Assembly: GCA_013399855.1 (NCBI GenBank) | Contig: VXAY01000767.1 | Span: 2,529,763-2,593,762 of the forward strand | Reading direction: 5' to 3' | Source: Oxyruncus cristatus | Taxonomy: Eukaryota; Chordata; Aves; Passeriformes; Cotingidae | Length of the DNA stretch: 64,000 nucleotides | Made by a program: the position numbers and the translations under genes | Notes under the pieces: model-generated | Seen by the model: only the letters and a program-made list of their open reading frames with translations | Told to the model about the DNA's origin: nothing | Database searches by the model: none | Shown here: positions 1 through 12,999 of the stretch, in pieces | Numbering within the stretch: the first letter of the stretch is position 1 | Layout: each line of letters opens with the position of its first letter

Positions 1-2926
1 AATAGCCTTGGCTTTCTAAAGATGAGCTCTGCTAACTCTAAGCAAGGTTTATCCCAAGATTGTCTGAGTTTCAAGTCCATTGACTTGCAATAATATGAAT
101 TAGTTGTTTTGAACCCTTTTTAATAGAGTGTTCAAGATTACATTAGCTTCTATTTTAAATTTATGTTACTTTGATTAAATTGGTTTACTAATATTAGGTA
201 TTAATGAGTTTTAGATACTTTTCTTGCATTCAATATATAGCCTTTTCTTACTATTCAATTAAAATCCTTTCCAAATGAAGTAAAAGTGACTAAGAGAAAT
301 AATTGAAAGTTTGACTAGATCTTCTAGAAACAAGGAAGTAAGAACTGCATCCTGTTGAAGTCTATTAACATTTCATACAAAAAGATGTTCCATCTGCTAA
401 TATAAAACATAATAAGGTGATTTGTCAGTAGATATATGCTGAAGTTCTTATTCCACTCTCAGTCCATTTTATTTGCATATAAAGTGGTACATTTACACTC
501 AACAATAACTAGTCCTGAAGGAATAATATTAAAGAGGAGAATATAATTAATCTGTTCAGGTCATAAACATTTTCTTCAGGGCAATGGGTAACCATCTAAG
601 ACAACCTTCATAATCATCCATGGACATTACTAAAATACTTTAAAATAAGGCGGCAAATCTGAGGATCGACAAAATATTGTCATTTTATTCCAAGGACATA
701 TTTATGTTTGTCTTATGCAGCTTTTTGAAGATTATATTAAAAAAAAAAAATTCCTTCCTAATTTTTGTATTTGGCTTTGTGTTGATGCTGCATTCTGTTC
801 CATAGTGTGCCTAAATGATGTAGGTATTGTGTTCCCCGTCATTTTATGTCAGAGCTCAAAAAGCATAAAGGAATTTTGCTATTTTTCAGATATTACGACC
901 ACCTTACATGGAAACTAGTTATAAAGCTCCTTAGCAGCTCTAATTATGATAAAAGGCTTTCAGCAGGTCTGCCAAATAAGAAGGCATTTTTCAAACACAT
1001 TTACGTGCTACTTCATTGTGGCTGTCTTGACATGTTTTTATAAATTTTAACTATTTCAGAATTCCTGGAAAGTTACTTGGATTGAAAAGGAGGAAAAAAG
1101 GAGGGAATTGGACAGTGTGTAAAGGAACACTCTGGCTTGCTGGAGTATTATACCCCCTTTAGTACCATGCAGGATTCTCCTGTCCTCCTCACTGAGTGTA
1201 TTAACTTAAGGTGCGGGGAGGGTTCATAATGATAGCAAATTACATATGGAGGGAATCAGTATAGAAAGACAGATTTGTGTGGCCATAAACGAGATCCAAA
1301 TCTGTTTAATATTTCCCACGCTCTAGTTATCACATTTGCTCTAAGGAGCAGCGTTTTGCACTGGGATCTGATTTAAACCTTCTGGCCCACTTTCATAACT
1401 CCAGCCCTATAGCTTATAGTCACAAACTAATTCACATTCTGGGAGGAAGGATCAGAATATCTGTGGTTCACCCAGTGCACTCACTCTCTGAACTGGAAGA
1501 CAGCTCTCTTGCCCTTTGCAGGCTGAGCACATCCTTTGTCTTCTGCTTTCAGTATCTAGCAGACATGAGAACAGGGGCCCAAACCATGTGCTTTTGCGTG
1601 GAGGTCTCCCAAAATTCAGCACAGTCTGCCGCCACTCACTGTGCATGATCTTTGAGAATTTCATGGGAAAACCCTTCAGTTCAGTTCTGCTGTTGTTGCA
1701 GCTTCCAAACGTGGGCTATTCCCTCCATAAGAGTTGAAACAATACTCCTGGGCCAAGGTGTACAGGGTTTGGTAATGGGGGGTGACAAATGGATTAGTAT
1801 GTAGAGGGTGTGTGCGAAAGCATGGGGGAGCCAGTCCTAGCTACTTGAGGTCATGTGTACTCATTTTTTACATAACAAATCAAAAAAAAATCAAAGAAAA
1901 AAGTAAAACAATGCTAAGCAGTCACAAAAGCCCACAGTCAATAAAGCATTTGTTTTAGCCCCTATGTTACTGTGGCATAGGCCCAAGCCTGTGTACTCAG
2001 TTCCTTTTAATGCACATTGTTTAGGGAGCCCCATGAAATAAATGTTTTACTAAAAAGTACATTTTTAAATTAATTTTATTTTCTTAGGCACAAAAGGGCC
2101 AACAGATAATGTTTAATCCCAGAAGGTAAGTAGACTGGACCACTTGTGAGGCATTGTTATTACCCTATGATGAACTGGCTTAGCACACATAGAGAAGTCA
2201 CAGAAAAGTAACAATCACAAGAGTGAATGTGAAACAACTGGTAAATACTGATCACAATATAATGCAAACCTTTCATATGTTGATTAACTGTAACTAATTT
2301 ATGAGACTTTATCATCTTCATAATTGATTTTAGATATTTTTTGGGTGTAGCTAAAGAAAACAACAGCCCACATTTGCTGGTCAGGGACCACTCAGTTATT
2401 GCAGATGCAGCAGGTGATTCAATCTGGTCTTTAAAGTTCAGATTTGCTTTAATCTCATGTTCCCAACAAATTTAATCTGTGCATAGAGCAGAGTCAAAGG
2501 GCTGGCCACAGCAGATGATCAATTTGTCATGCTCTTATTATCACTGCACTTCAACTTAGGGGGAAGCATAGTTCGGTTGGAGCCTGATAGACAGAGGAAC
2601 CACGGCTGTATCTCCCTGTGTTGTATGGCAGATGGGTTGGTGCTGGTGTGTATATTTTGCCCTGTGTAAGTGAGAAAAAGTGTATGGCCACTCGGTTTGA
2701 ATCATACCATTTTCCCTGAGACTGGATTTTTAATAGTCAGACATCTAATTGGCCAAACAGACGGCAGCTCAGATGAAAATGAGAAGGCTGTAGGGACACA
2801 GCTGCCTTTCTAAAGGCCACACATCTATTTGGGATTTAGGCCTTCTCTGAAAAGGTGTTTCTAATTTTGGCATATCAGCGGGAAAGAAATTCTGAGCCTA
2901 AGCGGGATGGAGTTAAATGTTTTACT

Positions 2927-2940
2927 TTATATATATATAT
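2927..2940. repeat. (TA)n microsatellite
   Basis: Short run of alternating T and A, about seven units, seen directly. No gene context. Confidence 0.8.
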
Positions 2941-5900
2941 TGGGTTCATGCTCCTGAGGTTTAGCAGCTTTTAAAAATGTAATCACATTTATCCTGTGAG
3001 CTCTTCAGGTTCCCTCACTCCTAATTTTTCACTGGCACCTGTACACCTATCTCACCAGGCGCAGGACGATGCACTCTCTGTGCCTCTCCCCGCGCAGGTG
3101 TGCAGTTCTGATACGGCCAGTCTCCGTCAGTGGAGGGACTCTCACTGTCTCATCCTCTCTCTGTTCTGTCCTCTGTGATGGGTTTTTACCTTCCTGATGA
3201 AAAATCAAGCCCTTGTGTGAACACAGTGGAGTGGATTGCAGGAAGCAAATGGTAGAGCTGGCAAGGAGAATGTAACAGGATTTCCCGTTGGCTCCATCTC
3301 TGCGAGTTTCCACTGGGATAAAGTGAGCTGCAGCAGCAGTAAAATTCATTGCATCTGGACTGACCCTGCGGAAGGAGGCTTTCTGTCTGCACTGTGACAG
3401 GAGAGGCATGGCCTGCAGAAAATCAATGATGAGGCAATTGAGAGCAGTGAGCTGTTCCTACAAAGTGCAAACTTTTCAATCACCATTGTGGCCAGATAAT
3501 AAGAATCTTTTCATTTACACTGTAGAAACTTGTTCAAGGCAGCAGCAGAGGTGTAATAACGGACTTTGCTTCTAGAACTGACAGCAGGGGATTGAGGTAA
3601 TCCTCAGGTAAATAGTGGTCTCTGAGATTTTCCCCCTTATTTTATGAAAGGTCATATTTCTTTCCTGAAACCCGAGTCCTGTTTGAGCTTCCTGAAATCT
3701 TGAGCCTTCAGTGAAAGAGCTGCATGGAACCAGCGCCCAGGAGTGCTGGCACCTCCTGCCTAAAGCCTAAACCTACCCCACACCATTGCCAGGGACAAAG
3801 CTTAGAGAAATGGGGGCTTATATGAATGATCCACCTTCTCTTTGCCAGCCCCAGCTCCCTTGATGGCAGCAGCACAGGTGAATCTTGCTCCTTTATTACT
3901 GTTCACCCTGTTCTTGTCCCGGTGGAAGGAGACAGCAGTGCACTGTATTTTGGCGACTCATAAGGAACACAAATTTTCGAATGCTTAGTTCAAAGGTAAA
4001 ATTCAGCTGGATTCAGTGCTACCTTTTAAATATCATAAACCCTGAGAGAAATTGAGCGGCTCTTCAAGGGAGTCAGGGATTTCTGGAAATCCTGCAGTAA
4101 AATTTGCCTGTTTTTTTGAAAGGCTTGTATTCAGTAATACTGAAAAGAGAGGACCTTGACTTCTCCAGCTCTGTCCTCTCTTCATTTTATGAATTTTAGT
4201 TGGAAGAGATGGGAAGAGATCATCTGGTACATAATACTTAGGGAATGTAGGAGGATGGAAGACTGTCACGTTATTCTGCTTGGAAGTCTGGGTACAGCCC
4301 AAGATTAAAAGCCTTTCAGAAGAGGTCAGCTGTGAAGGGTGTGCTCACTTGTAATGGGGTTCTCTTGAGAAATTTAAACTCCCTCCTGAGACCCTGATGA
4401 TCTGCCTTCAGTGTTTCTTTCTGAATGCCTGCACTTTATTATCTCCCATGGAGCTCTCAGGGCTCCCAGTGAAATTTGTTCAACTGTTTGCAATCACAGC
4501 AACCCGCCCGCCCGTCCCCATGAAGTCATGCACAAAAATTGCAGGATGTCAAATGTCGTTGGCATTTCTTCATCGCCTCTGGAGCCCAGGATCCCTCTGC
4601 TAGCCCTGACCCAAGCCCAGGCTTATTCATGACTTACAACTAGAGCAACGTATTTGTTTTTTGTTAAGTAAAAGCCCAGGGGACCAGTTTTAAAATGAAA
4701 CAAACAAAAAAAAAAGGATCCTAAATATCTATCATTTTTGTAACAGACAAGGCTCTCCAGCAAATCGTAATACAATTGATACGCTGCACAATTTATGATA
4801 CAGGCTAATCATGTCAAGATGTCTAAAATAGGCTGTTAGTTCATCTGTAGCCTTTCTGGTATTGTCAAGGATATAATATATTTGCTTTAACTATAATAAG
4901 GATGAAATGCATGGTTATTTCAAAAGGAAACCACTTTTATTCAAAAGATTCCTGGTAAAGTAGGTATTTCGAAGTGTTTATGGTCCAGATGAATTGCATG
5001 ACTGTTGCTACTGGTCCTGCTGTTTCAAACATTTTATTCTTGGTGGAGTAAATGACCAAACTTTTCATCAAGCAAAACAGAAATTAGACACCTGGATTAT
5101 TTCTTGTCAATTAAATATTTTTTTTAAACATAGGGGCATATCGCATCTTAATATTTAACCTAGCACTAACAGCCATCAGGATGAAATGAGATGTTCACAT
5201 TACTTGGCTTTTGGCTAATGTGCCTCAGAATGTCTTGAGAAGACTTACATCTCTAACTCCTGTGGCAATAAAATCTGCTTTTAATGTCAAGAAAGTGACC
5301 ATTCCATAACTCCAAAGTTCAATTTTCTGACCAGAGATGCCCTTATAAGCCCTGACTTTTGCAACCCATAGACGAAACAGAAAATCAGATTAATTTCAAA
5401 TGTTCCAAGTTGTTATTCCCAGACGAAAAACTTCAGTATCAGTTAGGCAAAATTCAGGTGCTTTTGGGGACATCCTGTAAAATTAGAAGTTTGTATGAAC
5501 AAATTCTTCTACAGATGGGCACAAAATCATGAATTTGAACATACTCAACTGCATCATAAAATAACAAGATTCCTTGTTATAATGTAAGGATTTCTGAAAG
5601 CAGTTAGAAAAAAAAGCCCTAGCCTTTGGTTTGTATTACATATTTGAATAATATAAATCATCTGACAGTTGTTCCCCAAGGACATATTGTTGTTGGGGAT
5701 GGGGGGAAGGGGGCTGGTTGTTTGCCATAGCAGTTTCCAACAGGTTTCCCATCAAGCTGCTCCTAAGCAAACAAAAAAGGTATGTGGAAGAAGGTTAGGC
5801 AAGGGGAGTGTCTTTACATTTGCTGCACCAGCTTGCTTTTTTCTCTTGGTAATAACACACTATACCTGTGCTTGTCATCATGTGAAGATGGTGGTACGAT

Positions 5901-8849
5901 GGCACTGTGGCATCTGTATTTAATGCAAATTCTAACAAGATTCACTGAGTGGAAAGGCTGTATGAAATAATGAAACTGCAGTCTAGGCTGGTTACTCCTA
6001 TAGGTATGAGGCTGTATTTTGCCTTACATTGCTGGAGTTGTCTTGACTTCTGGACAGTTAATGACAAACATTTTGCTGCAATGACATTGTCATTTGTAAA
6101 CCAGCAGAAATGTTCTAAACAATACCCAACACCATGTGAAGGTCTGAGGTTAAGCATCCACTTATTTTAATAGGTTTATTTATTTCATTGAGCCCCTAGA
6201 AGCTATCATTGATGCTGGACCATTGCTTTTAATTGCCTCGGTTAAACAGCACATTTTGAAGCCTGCAATTGTTTATTGGGTTTATGATCGTTAACACATT
6301 GGTTGTACAATGAATATCAAGAAATTATTTCTTTTTTACACCTCTTGAATTTTCAGCCAGGCAGGAACTTGCACAGTAAGTAACACTCAAGTGAGCTGTC
6401 CCATGGAAGACAAATTTTCATGGGCAGTTTTCTTATGCAGCGCAGAGGCAGAGAATAGCTGCAGCATCACTGGTATTTAATATGAGCTGGCAGGAGCACA
6501 GCTGGTCCTGACATGTGTCACAACATATAGACCCAGCACATATACAGTAGACAGCCCTAGTGACCGTGGTTGGCCAGCGCTGAAAAAGGCATTGGCCTCT
6601 TTATGTTCTGTCTGTGCATCTGTTCCTAGCAGGAAGGTGTGTTCAGCTCCCTGCAAAAAGGGATAAGATTCTTTCATTAACATATTTCCATGCGCTGCTC
6701 TGTGACACAGTGAATACTTCAGGAATAATCCTATTTTTTTTTCACCAAAATCTCTTCTCATGCAAACCTATATGTAAACTGCCTTCACTTGGATACACAA
6801 CCTCTATTTCTTTTGTTTTGCCTGAAGTAGAATAGGTTCCTTTAAATAGAAAGTTGTGTTTATCTTGGATAAACTCCATGCTTAAAACTTCCTACAAAAT
6901 ACACTATGGTGATGTAAACTTTTTCATTTTTCTGAAATAATTTAAAGGGAAAGTTCTTGACACTCTGTGGCAGGCCTAAAATGCACCCAGGCTGCCAGCA
7001 ACAAACCCACATCAATCGGGGAACACTTGTATTGAATTGCACAGCCACTGATTTAAGTCTCTCCAGTGTTCTGCTGATTTTTTCCCCCTTCTTTTTACAA
7101 GGACATCCTGTTGACATCTATAACTTTGTGAGTGTGCTCATTTGAGTCTCTTGTCTCATCACGTAGGGCCATTATGTTGGGTAATTCAGCAGCGTGTACA
7201 AGAAAACTGGTGCACTAAGTTCTATAAGTTGGGGGCAGTGGGGCACTGACTTGGGAGCCTATTACCCTGAACTTGTTGATAAACATCTGCCAAACTCCAC
7301 CAGCAGGTTCTTAGTAAGTAGTGTGGAGTACGGAGAGCCACAGAGATGCAATTTATCCATGACTAGTCTTCATCCTGAAACTGGTATAAGCCAACCTTAG
7401 ATAGAATCACCGTGCCAGTGAAGTTTTTTCTAATATTTGACCTGTGCTGGGCAGTCAGGCAACAGTATGTGTGGTATAAAATCCTCCAGTAAATTAATTT
7501 TCAGTGGCATAATGTTGCCCTACTCTTTCATTTCTCACCCCCTTTGCAGCCTGCTTGTTTCCATGTATGCAGAAGACAAGAATTATGTCATCAGAATGAA
7601 ATGCAAAACCTCGTCAAACTCGTCCACTGAGGTGCTTTGGTACCTCAAACCACTAAATATTTAACAAGTAACACTGTGACACTGGCTTTTTTCCTTTTGG
7701 TTAGACATTATTACTAGAAGGAAAGTTCTGGTACGAAGTCTCAGATTTTTTGATGAATTAAGATTTATAAAGTAATTTAGAGATGCAAAGAACTATATAA
7801 ATGCTAAGTGTTATTATTCATGAGTAATCAACCGAACAATTAGCATAAAGAATGGCAGCCCTCTTACTTGCACTTTTGATGTTAGATGAAGAGAGGCCAA
7901 TAATACATAATGAATGAAGATAAAGCCAAATGAATTTCTGAATTTTGGTTGTAGATGAGTATATACATCAAACGGCCATCTGCCCATTGAGAAAGGATTA
8001 GTGGTCTGCTACCACTTTTATTCACAGCTGACAAAAGAAAGGAAATGTAGTATTTCTGTTCTGTGGTGTCCAGTACAAACCTGTTGTGGATATGACCATG
8101 ATACTTGTTGTGACTCAACACTGGAAGGCCATACAAAGTTAGAAAGCTGAGGATAAAAAGTGCTATTTCAGTAGCCATAGTGAACCTTGTGAACTTTCAC
8201 GGGCCATACTGAAATGTCTGTGATTCCCTGGTCAAAGTGGGTGTAATAATGACTCTGGAATTAAAAGTCAGTTTTTCCAGCATGTTTTAAGAAAAGAGAA
8301 ACAGAAGATAAATGAAGTGAAACGAAATGAAATAAAAATATATCCATATGCTATAGATTTTGGCAGCTCGTATCCAAAATGATTTGGAAAGGAAGAACCT
8401 AGCCTTGTGTTTATATTGTCACTGAATCTTGTGGTATATCTCAGCAAAGACCATATGCTGTATCACAGCTTAGTAAAGATTTTATAGGTCAAGCTGTTAA
8501 ATACCAATCTAGTTCATAGGCTGCAGTTTTGAACAGCTACCTATGCCAGAGTGTTTGAATTTAGTCAAATACTAAAAGCCCTTGTATCTAGCAGATCATG
8601 TGAAGGAAAATATGCTATGCAATATTCCTTCTTCAACTCAGATAAATTCTTGTCCAGTAAGAACTGGCGTATTTGGGAAAGTATACATTGAATGTACATG
8701 CAACACCATGTACACTCATGGTAAAAGAAAATAGAGAAAAGGCTGTCCATAATGCAAAACACTGCAAATAGAATTAGGGATTATTTTTTTTTTAACGAAC
8801 AGAACAAATCTAGTGTTTCCCATGTAGTTTTCCTTGCATATTTCAGTGT

Positions 8850-8938
8850 TTTATATATATAAGTTTAAATTTAAATATAAAAATAAATAAATATAAATAA
8901 AATATATATAAATATATATATAAATTTAAATTATAAAT
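8850..8938. repeat. A/T-only low-complexity block
   Basis: About 90 bases made almost entirely of A and T, with interleaved AAATA and TATATA motifs and a self-complementary TTTAAATTTAAAT core. The repeat is imperfect, so this looks like an old expanded AT microsatellite. The open frame across it (about 8843-9040, minus) is rich in I, Y, L and F purely because of composition. Confidence 0.85.
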
Positions 8939-11900
8939 TGCAGCATACTGTGAATGCTGTAGACTGTGTAGTGGGTAATACATGTTACCTTCAGCCTTCA
9001 GAACTGGAGAAGGATTTGGGTCCTTTCTGAATTCTGACAAACACTATCAGCAATTAAACAGTGTTTTTATCTCCACTCCTGTTAGCATTTCAGCAGCAGA
9101 GTTGACCGGTGACTAGTTCTCAGCTGCTGCTGAAGGAGCAGCCTGCACAATGTATCTGAACTGGGGAAGATGTTTCACTTTAAATACTATGGTCTGAATC
9201 TCTCAGAGCATAGGGGTACAATTTCCCTAATGCGTATTCACTGAAAATTTGTGTGTTTTTGTTAAGATAGAGAAGGTAGCAAACGTATAATTATTATCTG
9301 AGTAAACACATACTAGACCTTTGTGGCCCATCCAACACGGTTAACATAAGGCAGATATTTAGAAAATGCCTATAAATGGGCAGCTCTTAACTAGTAGGGT
9401 CACTACATTTAGTGCTCCATATGAAGAAATGGCTTTCCCACTTGGACTTGCTGGCTTTCTTAGAAATGAGAATATGTCTAAAGGTGTATTTGCTTCTAGG
9501 ATACCACAGTTACATAGACAGTGCCTCTTAAATGTGTTTGTAGATGATCCCTATTTTAGATATTAAGTAACTGTTTAATTTATGTTAGGGAAACTAGTTC
9601 TCCATTATTGTTCTTATTATTATTGGCTCGGATCACACGGTAGTAAAAACTGAGAACCCTTTTATTACCTGAAATGATGCCTGATGCTGATCTTTTCCCT
9701 AGAACTGATTTGAGATCCTCTTCCCTAGATCTTAGGATGCTGATCAGTAGTATTAGACACTTTCTTTCTTAATTAGTGGAAGACTAATTTTTTACTTAAA
9801 TTCAGTCATACTTCTGCTTTTTTCCTTTCAAGTGTTTATATAAGTTTTCTTCACTTCTATGGGAAAAATAATATGTAAATAACAATAGACTCATGAGAAA
9901 CAAACTTTGTATATTGAAAACTACTCTAAGGGAATGCACCTGCGCATCCTTCCACGTGTGAATATAAATATATGCATTTATATGCTCACAGTTCGTGAGT
10001 TTGGTTCTTTCATTGCTTTTGGCCAGCTGCAAATTTAAATTTCCTGTTGTTTTATTTCTCATTTTGGTTTTGAGACTTTTTCTGTTTGGTAGCAGGAGAT
10101 TGCACAGAGAAATAGCATCTGACAGTGTGCAAATAAAATACCTGTCCCTTTGCCAGACAGGTTTACAGCCACATAAAAACACACAGAAGGAGTGAAAACA
10201 ACTGCACAAATGCAGGGCAGGCATTAATCTTGTTTCAGTAAAGCTGAAAAGTATTAACTGACTTCTGGAGTAAGGGGGGAGAGGGAGAACACAATGTTCT
10301 GAGATGTCCTGTGCAAGAGCTAGGAGCACATTGTTAACTTTTACTTTCCAGTGATTAGACACAGTTACAGGGAAGGCACTCGGGTTTAGCATCTTCCCCT
10401 GTGCTTAACAGTCTCTGAAGGTGACATCCAGGGGGATCCCAGCTGGGATTCTGAAGTGCCTAACCACTTACACCAGCACAGAGCAGGATGTTTATATTTT
10501 TAAGCTCTAAAGCTCTACACAAATAGGCCCAAGATTTAGCGAGGACACAATAATTGCTTTCCTTTCAACAGCAGGTGACATATTTCCCACTGAGCAAAAT
10601 ATAATCCTGCTGCTTTTGGTCATAACATGAACAACGGGAGAAAAATAGACGAGAAGGCAGGAAATGTCACCAGTTTTGTCTTGGAAAGGATGTTTGCAGG
10701 CATGAGCAAGCCTCTAAGTGCACAAAATTAAAACACTAATTGACAGATGAAATTTAACAAGTTCAAATAATGGTGTGAACTCTTTACTGTTCCTTTGCCT
10801 TGCTGTTTTTGCCCTGGGTAGCACACATTGACTAAGCAGGGAGAATTTTTGTGTGCCTCAAGCAGCGTGAGGACAAACAGCAGCTCCATGGGCTGGTCCA
10901 GAGAGAGGGTGAGCACAGAAAGGGCTTTGATGCCACTCTTCGCTTTTAGCAATACAGACACATGCTGTTCTATCATGTTAACTGATAGTAATAATATTAT
11001 ACCTCTTTTACTGAATATCTGATATTGATATTACACTGCATCCCTTTCTCTGATGTTGTTAGTAGAGACCCTGAACTCAGAATTCATTTCCAAACTCAGT
11101 CCTGACTTCAGCCTCAGTTGGATTGAGGTTTTTCTCTGACCTTGGGCTGGCTTTCATACAGTACTATAGCTGGGCTCCATATCTGACTGTCTGTCTGGAA
11201 GCTAATACATGGGGATGAAAAAAACAATGAAATTTGGTAGTAAAAATGGTGATATCCAGCGTAGGATTGTACTCAGGTGTCACTGGAATTGCAATGCTAT
11301 TCACTGGAAAACAGACCTGTTTTGCAAACTTTCCCAAAGTGTTGAGGGGATGCAAATAATCATTGTGAAACTAATTAGTGCTCCCATGTAGATTATAGGT
11401 TAGTAAATATTTCTAGAGTTTGCAGTCATGTTCAAGAATTTCCTCTTGATGGATATTAATGTGTCTCACACCTTTGCTGTGTGTAACCATTTTCAGATAA
11501 AGCAGTTAGAGCAAATCAGTGCTATAAATTAAAAATTAGATGAGGAGGAAATCCTCAGATCTCCCAGGAGAATAGTACATCTGCACACCATTCCAATTCC
11601 AAGCTACATTTATGATGTACTGTATCTCTTAAGAGTTGAATGCTGCCTATTTTAAAACAAACGTCTTACCCCATGTAGCACTAATTGTGTCTAAATGAAT
11701 AATTATTGATTTGTAGAAAGCAGGAAACTCTGCCATGATTAATAACTTAGTATTGGATTTGAAAGAAGAAGCTCTAATCAGAAGGATTTTAGGAGATAAA
11801 TAATCTAAAGGTCTTTTTCACTAAAATTCAAAATATAAAACAATTCAATATGGCTTGAGATCCGTCAGCTGATACATATTAGCACAGGCAGTGCAATCTG

Positions 11901-12024
11901 CCAAAGCAGCAAAAAACCACTTGTGCCTGAGATGTTGCTGGAGCTGACTGTGTGACTCTCTTACGGAAAGGGCCATAATATTAAGTGACTGAATCTGAAC
12001 TAAATAAACACTTCTTGAATTAGC

Positions 12025-12106
12025 TTTTTTTTTTTTTGCCTTTTTTTTTTTTTTTTTTTCCTGTGCATGTGTGTGTGAGTATGTATGATGCACATACACA
12101 CTTGGG
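12025..12106. repeat. Poly-T tracts followed by (TG)n-like sequence
   Basis: Two T runs (about 13 and 22 bases) separated by GCC, followed by a TGTGTGTG/ATGTATG mixed tract. On the minus strand this would be an A-rich tail, but no recognisable retrocopy lies next to it, so I call it simple repeat. Confidence 0.8.
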
Positions 12107-12756
12107 ATGTTTTGGATGTCCAGTTAGGGAGATGGATGCAATCAGGCTAAAGGACTGGAAGGACCGAGGACATCTTGCCTTCAGCCATGGTCTTCCCAGA
12201 TAATTGGGACTTGTTCAGTGACTCAATCTCCCCCAGTATGGAGATCAATCTGATAATCTCTGCGAATTTCTTAACTTTTTTTGGCATTGCAGGAGAGCCT
12301 GAAAAGTTCTGCAGTCTGAAACAGCAAACTCGTTTACCTTGTCTTAATCCTCCTGTGCACCATATTTACTTTGTGGCTAGACAGACACTCTCATATTTAG
12401 CATGTCCTTCTGGCCCCAGGCATCTGATGCGTGAATATAAAGTAATATAAGGGGGAATTCAGCAATCCACATAAGTGATTGTGTCTTTCAAATATGTACA
12501 GAGGAGGTTTTTTTTTTTACCTTATGTGGTATGAATGCAAGTATCAAAGGAAAGGAATTTATATGCTAAGCTTCCTTGCCCTCCCCCTCTCAGAAAGAGA
12601 AAGGTAAAGCTGTTTGGATACACAGGAAACAATGGCGAGACAGATTCAAAAATTTACCAAAATTTCAGTTGTTTTACAAATCTCCAAGGAAGCAGAATGA
12701 GCTCCTTCTCATTAAAATCTCATTAGGTGCCTATCCACCTCTTTAGCTGTTTAGAT

Positions 12757-12999
12757 GGTCTGAAGTTGTGTCAGAGAAGATTTAGGCTGGATATTAGAAA
12801 AAAGTTCTTCACCCTGGTGGTTGAGTGCTGGACCAGTCTCCCCAGGGAAGCGGTCACAGCACCAAGACTGACAGAGCTCAAGAAGTGTTTGGACAATACT
12901 CTCAGGCACATGGTGTGACTCTTGGGGCGGGTCCTGTGTGGGACCATGAGTTGGACTTGTAGGTCCCTTCCAGCTCGGCACATTCTGTGTTTCTGTGGT
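12757..12999 (+). mobile_element. CR1 LINE 3' fragment
   Basis: This is the 3' end of a chicken-repeat-1 (CR1) non-LTR retrotransposon, truncated at its 5' side as most bird CR1s are. Recognisable landmarks in order are 'GGCTGGATATTAG', a 'GTTCTTCACCCTGG' stretch, 'CCCCAGGGAAGCGGTCACAGCACC', the line around 'AGTTGGACTTGTAGGTCCCTTCCAGCTC', and a decayed tail 'ATTCTGTGTTTCTGTG'. The element keeps only the end of ORF2 and the 3' UTR and cannot move. The short open frames on both strands here are accidental. The diverged tail suggests moderate age. Subfamily was not assigned. Confidence 0.88.

Larger units (their letters stand above)
1..12756. other. Putative intron upstream of the NCKAP5 exon; no gene seen
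   Basis: AT-rich single-copy-looking DNA. Open frames are short (under 100 codons apart from one of 120 and one of 196), overlap on both strands, and resemble no protein family I know. The stretch holds simple tracts (TA repeats near 2927, an almost pure A/T block at 8850-8938, poly-T at 12025) and a G-run cluster at 5695-5714. I read it as intron only because it precedes an internal exon on the same strand; intergenic DNA cannot be excluded. Confidence 0.55.

Noticed and set aside
9802..10392. 196-codon minus-strand frame
   Set aside because: Biased L/S/F/K composition, no domain, no initiation or splice context, and an AT-rich intronic setting. Chance frames of this length are expected in 64 kb.
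12751..12983. Overlapping frames of 63-76 codons on both strands
   Set aside because: They fall wholly inside the CR1 3' fragment, which is past the end of ORF2 and truncated.
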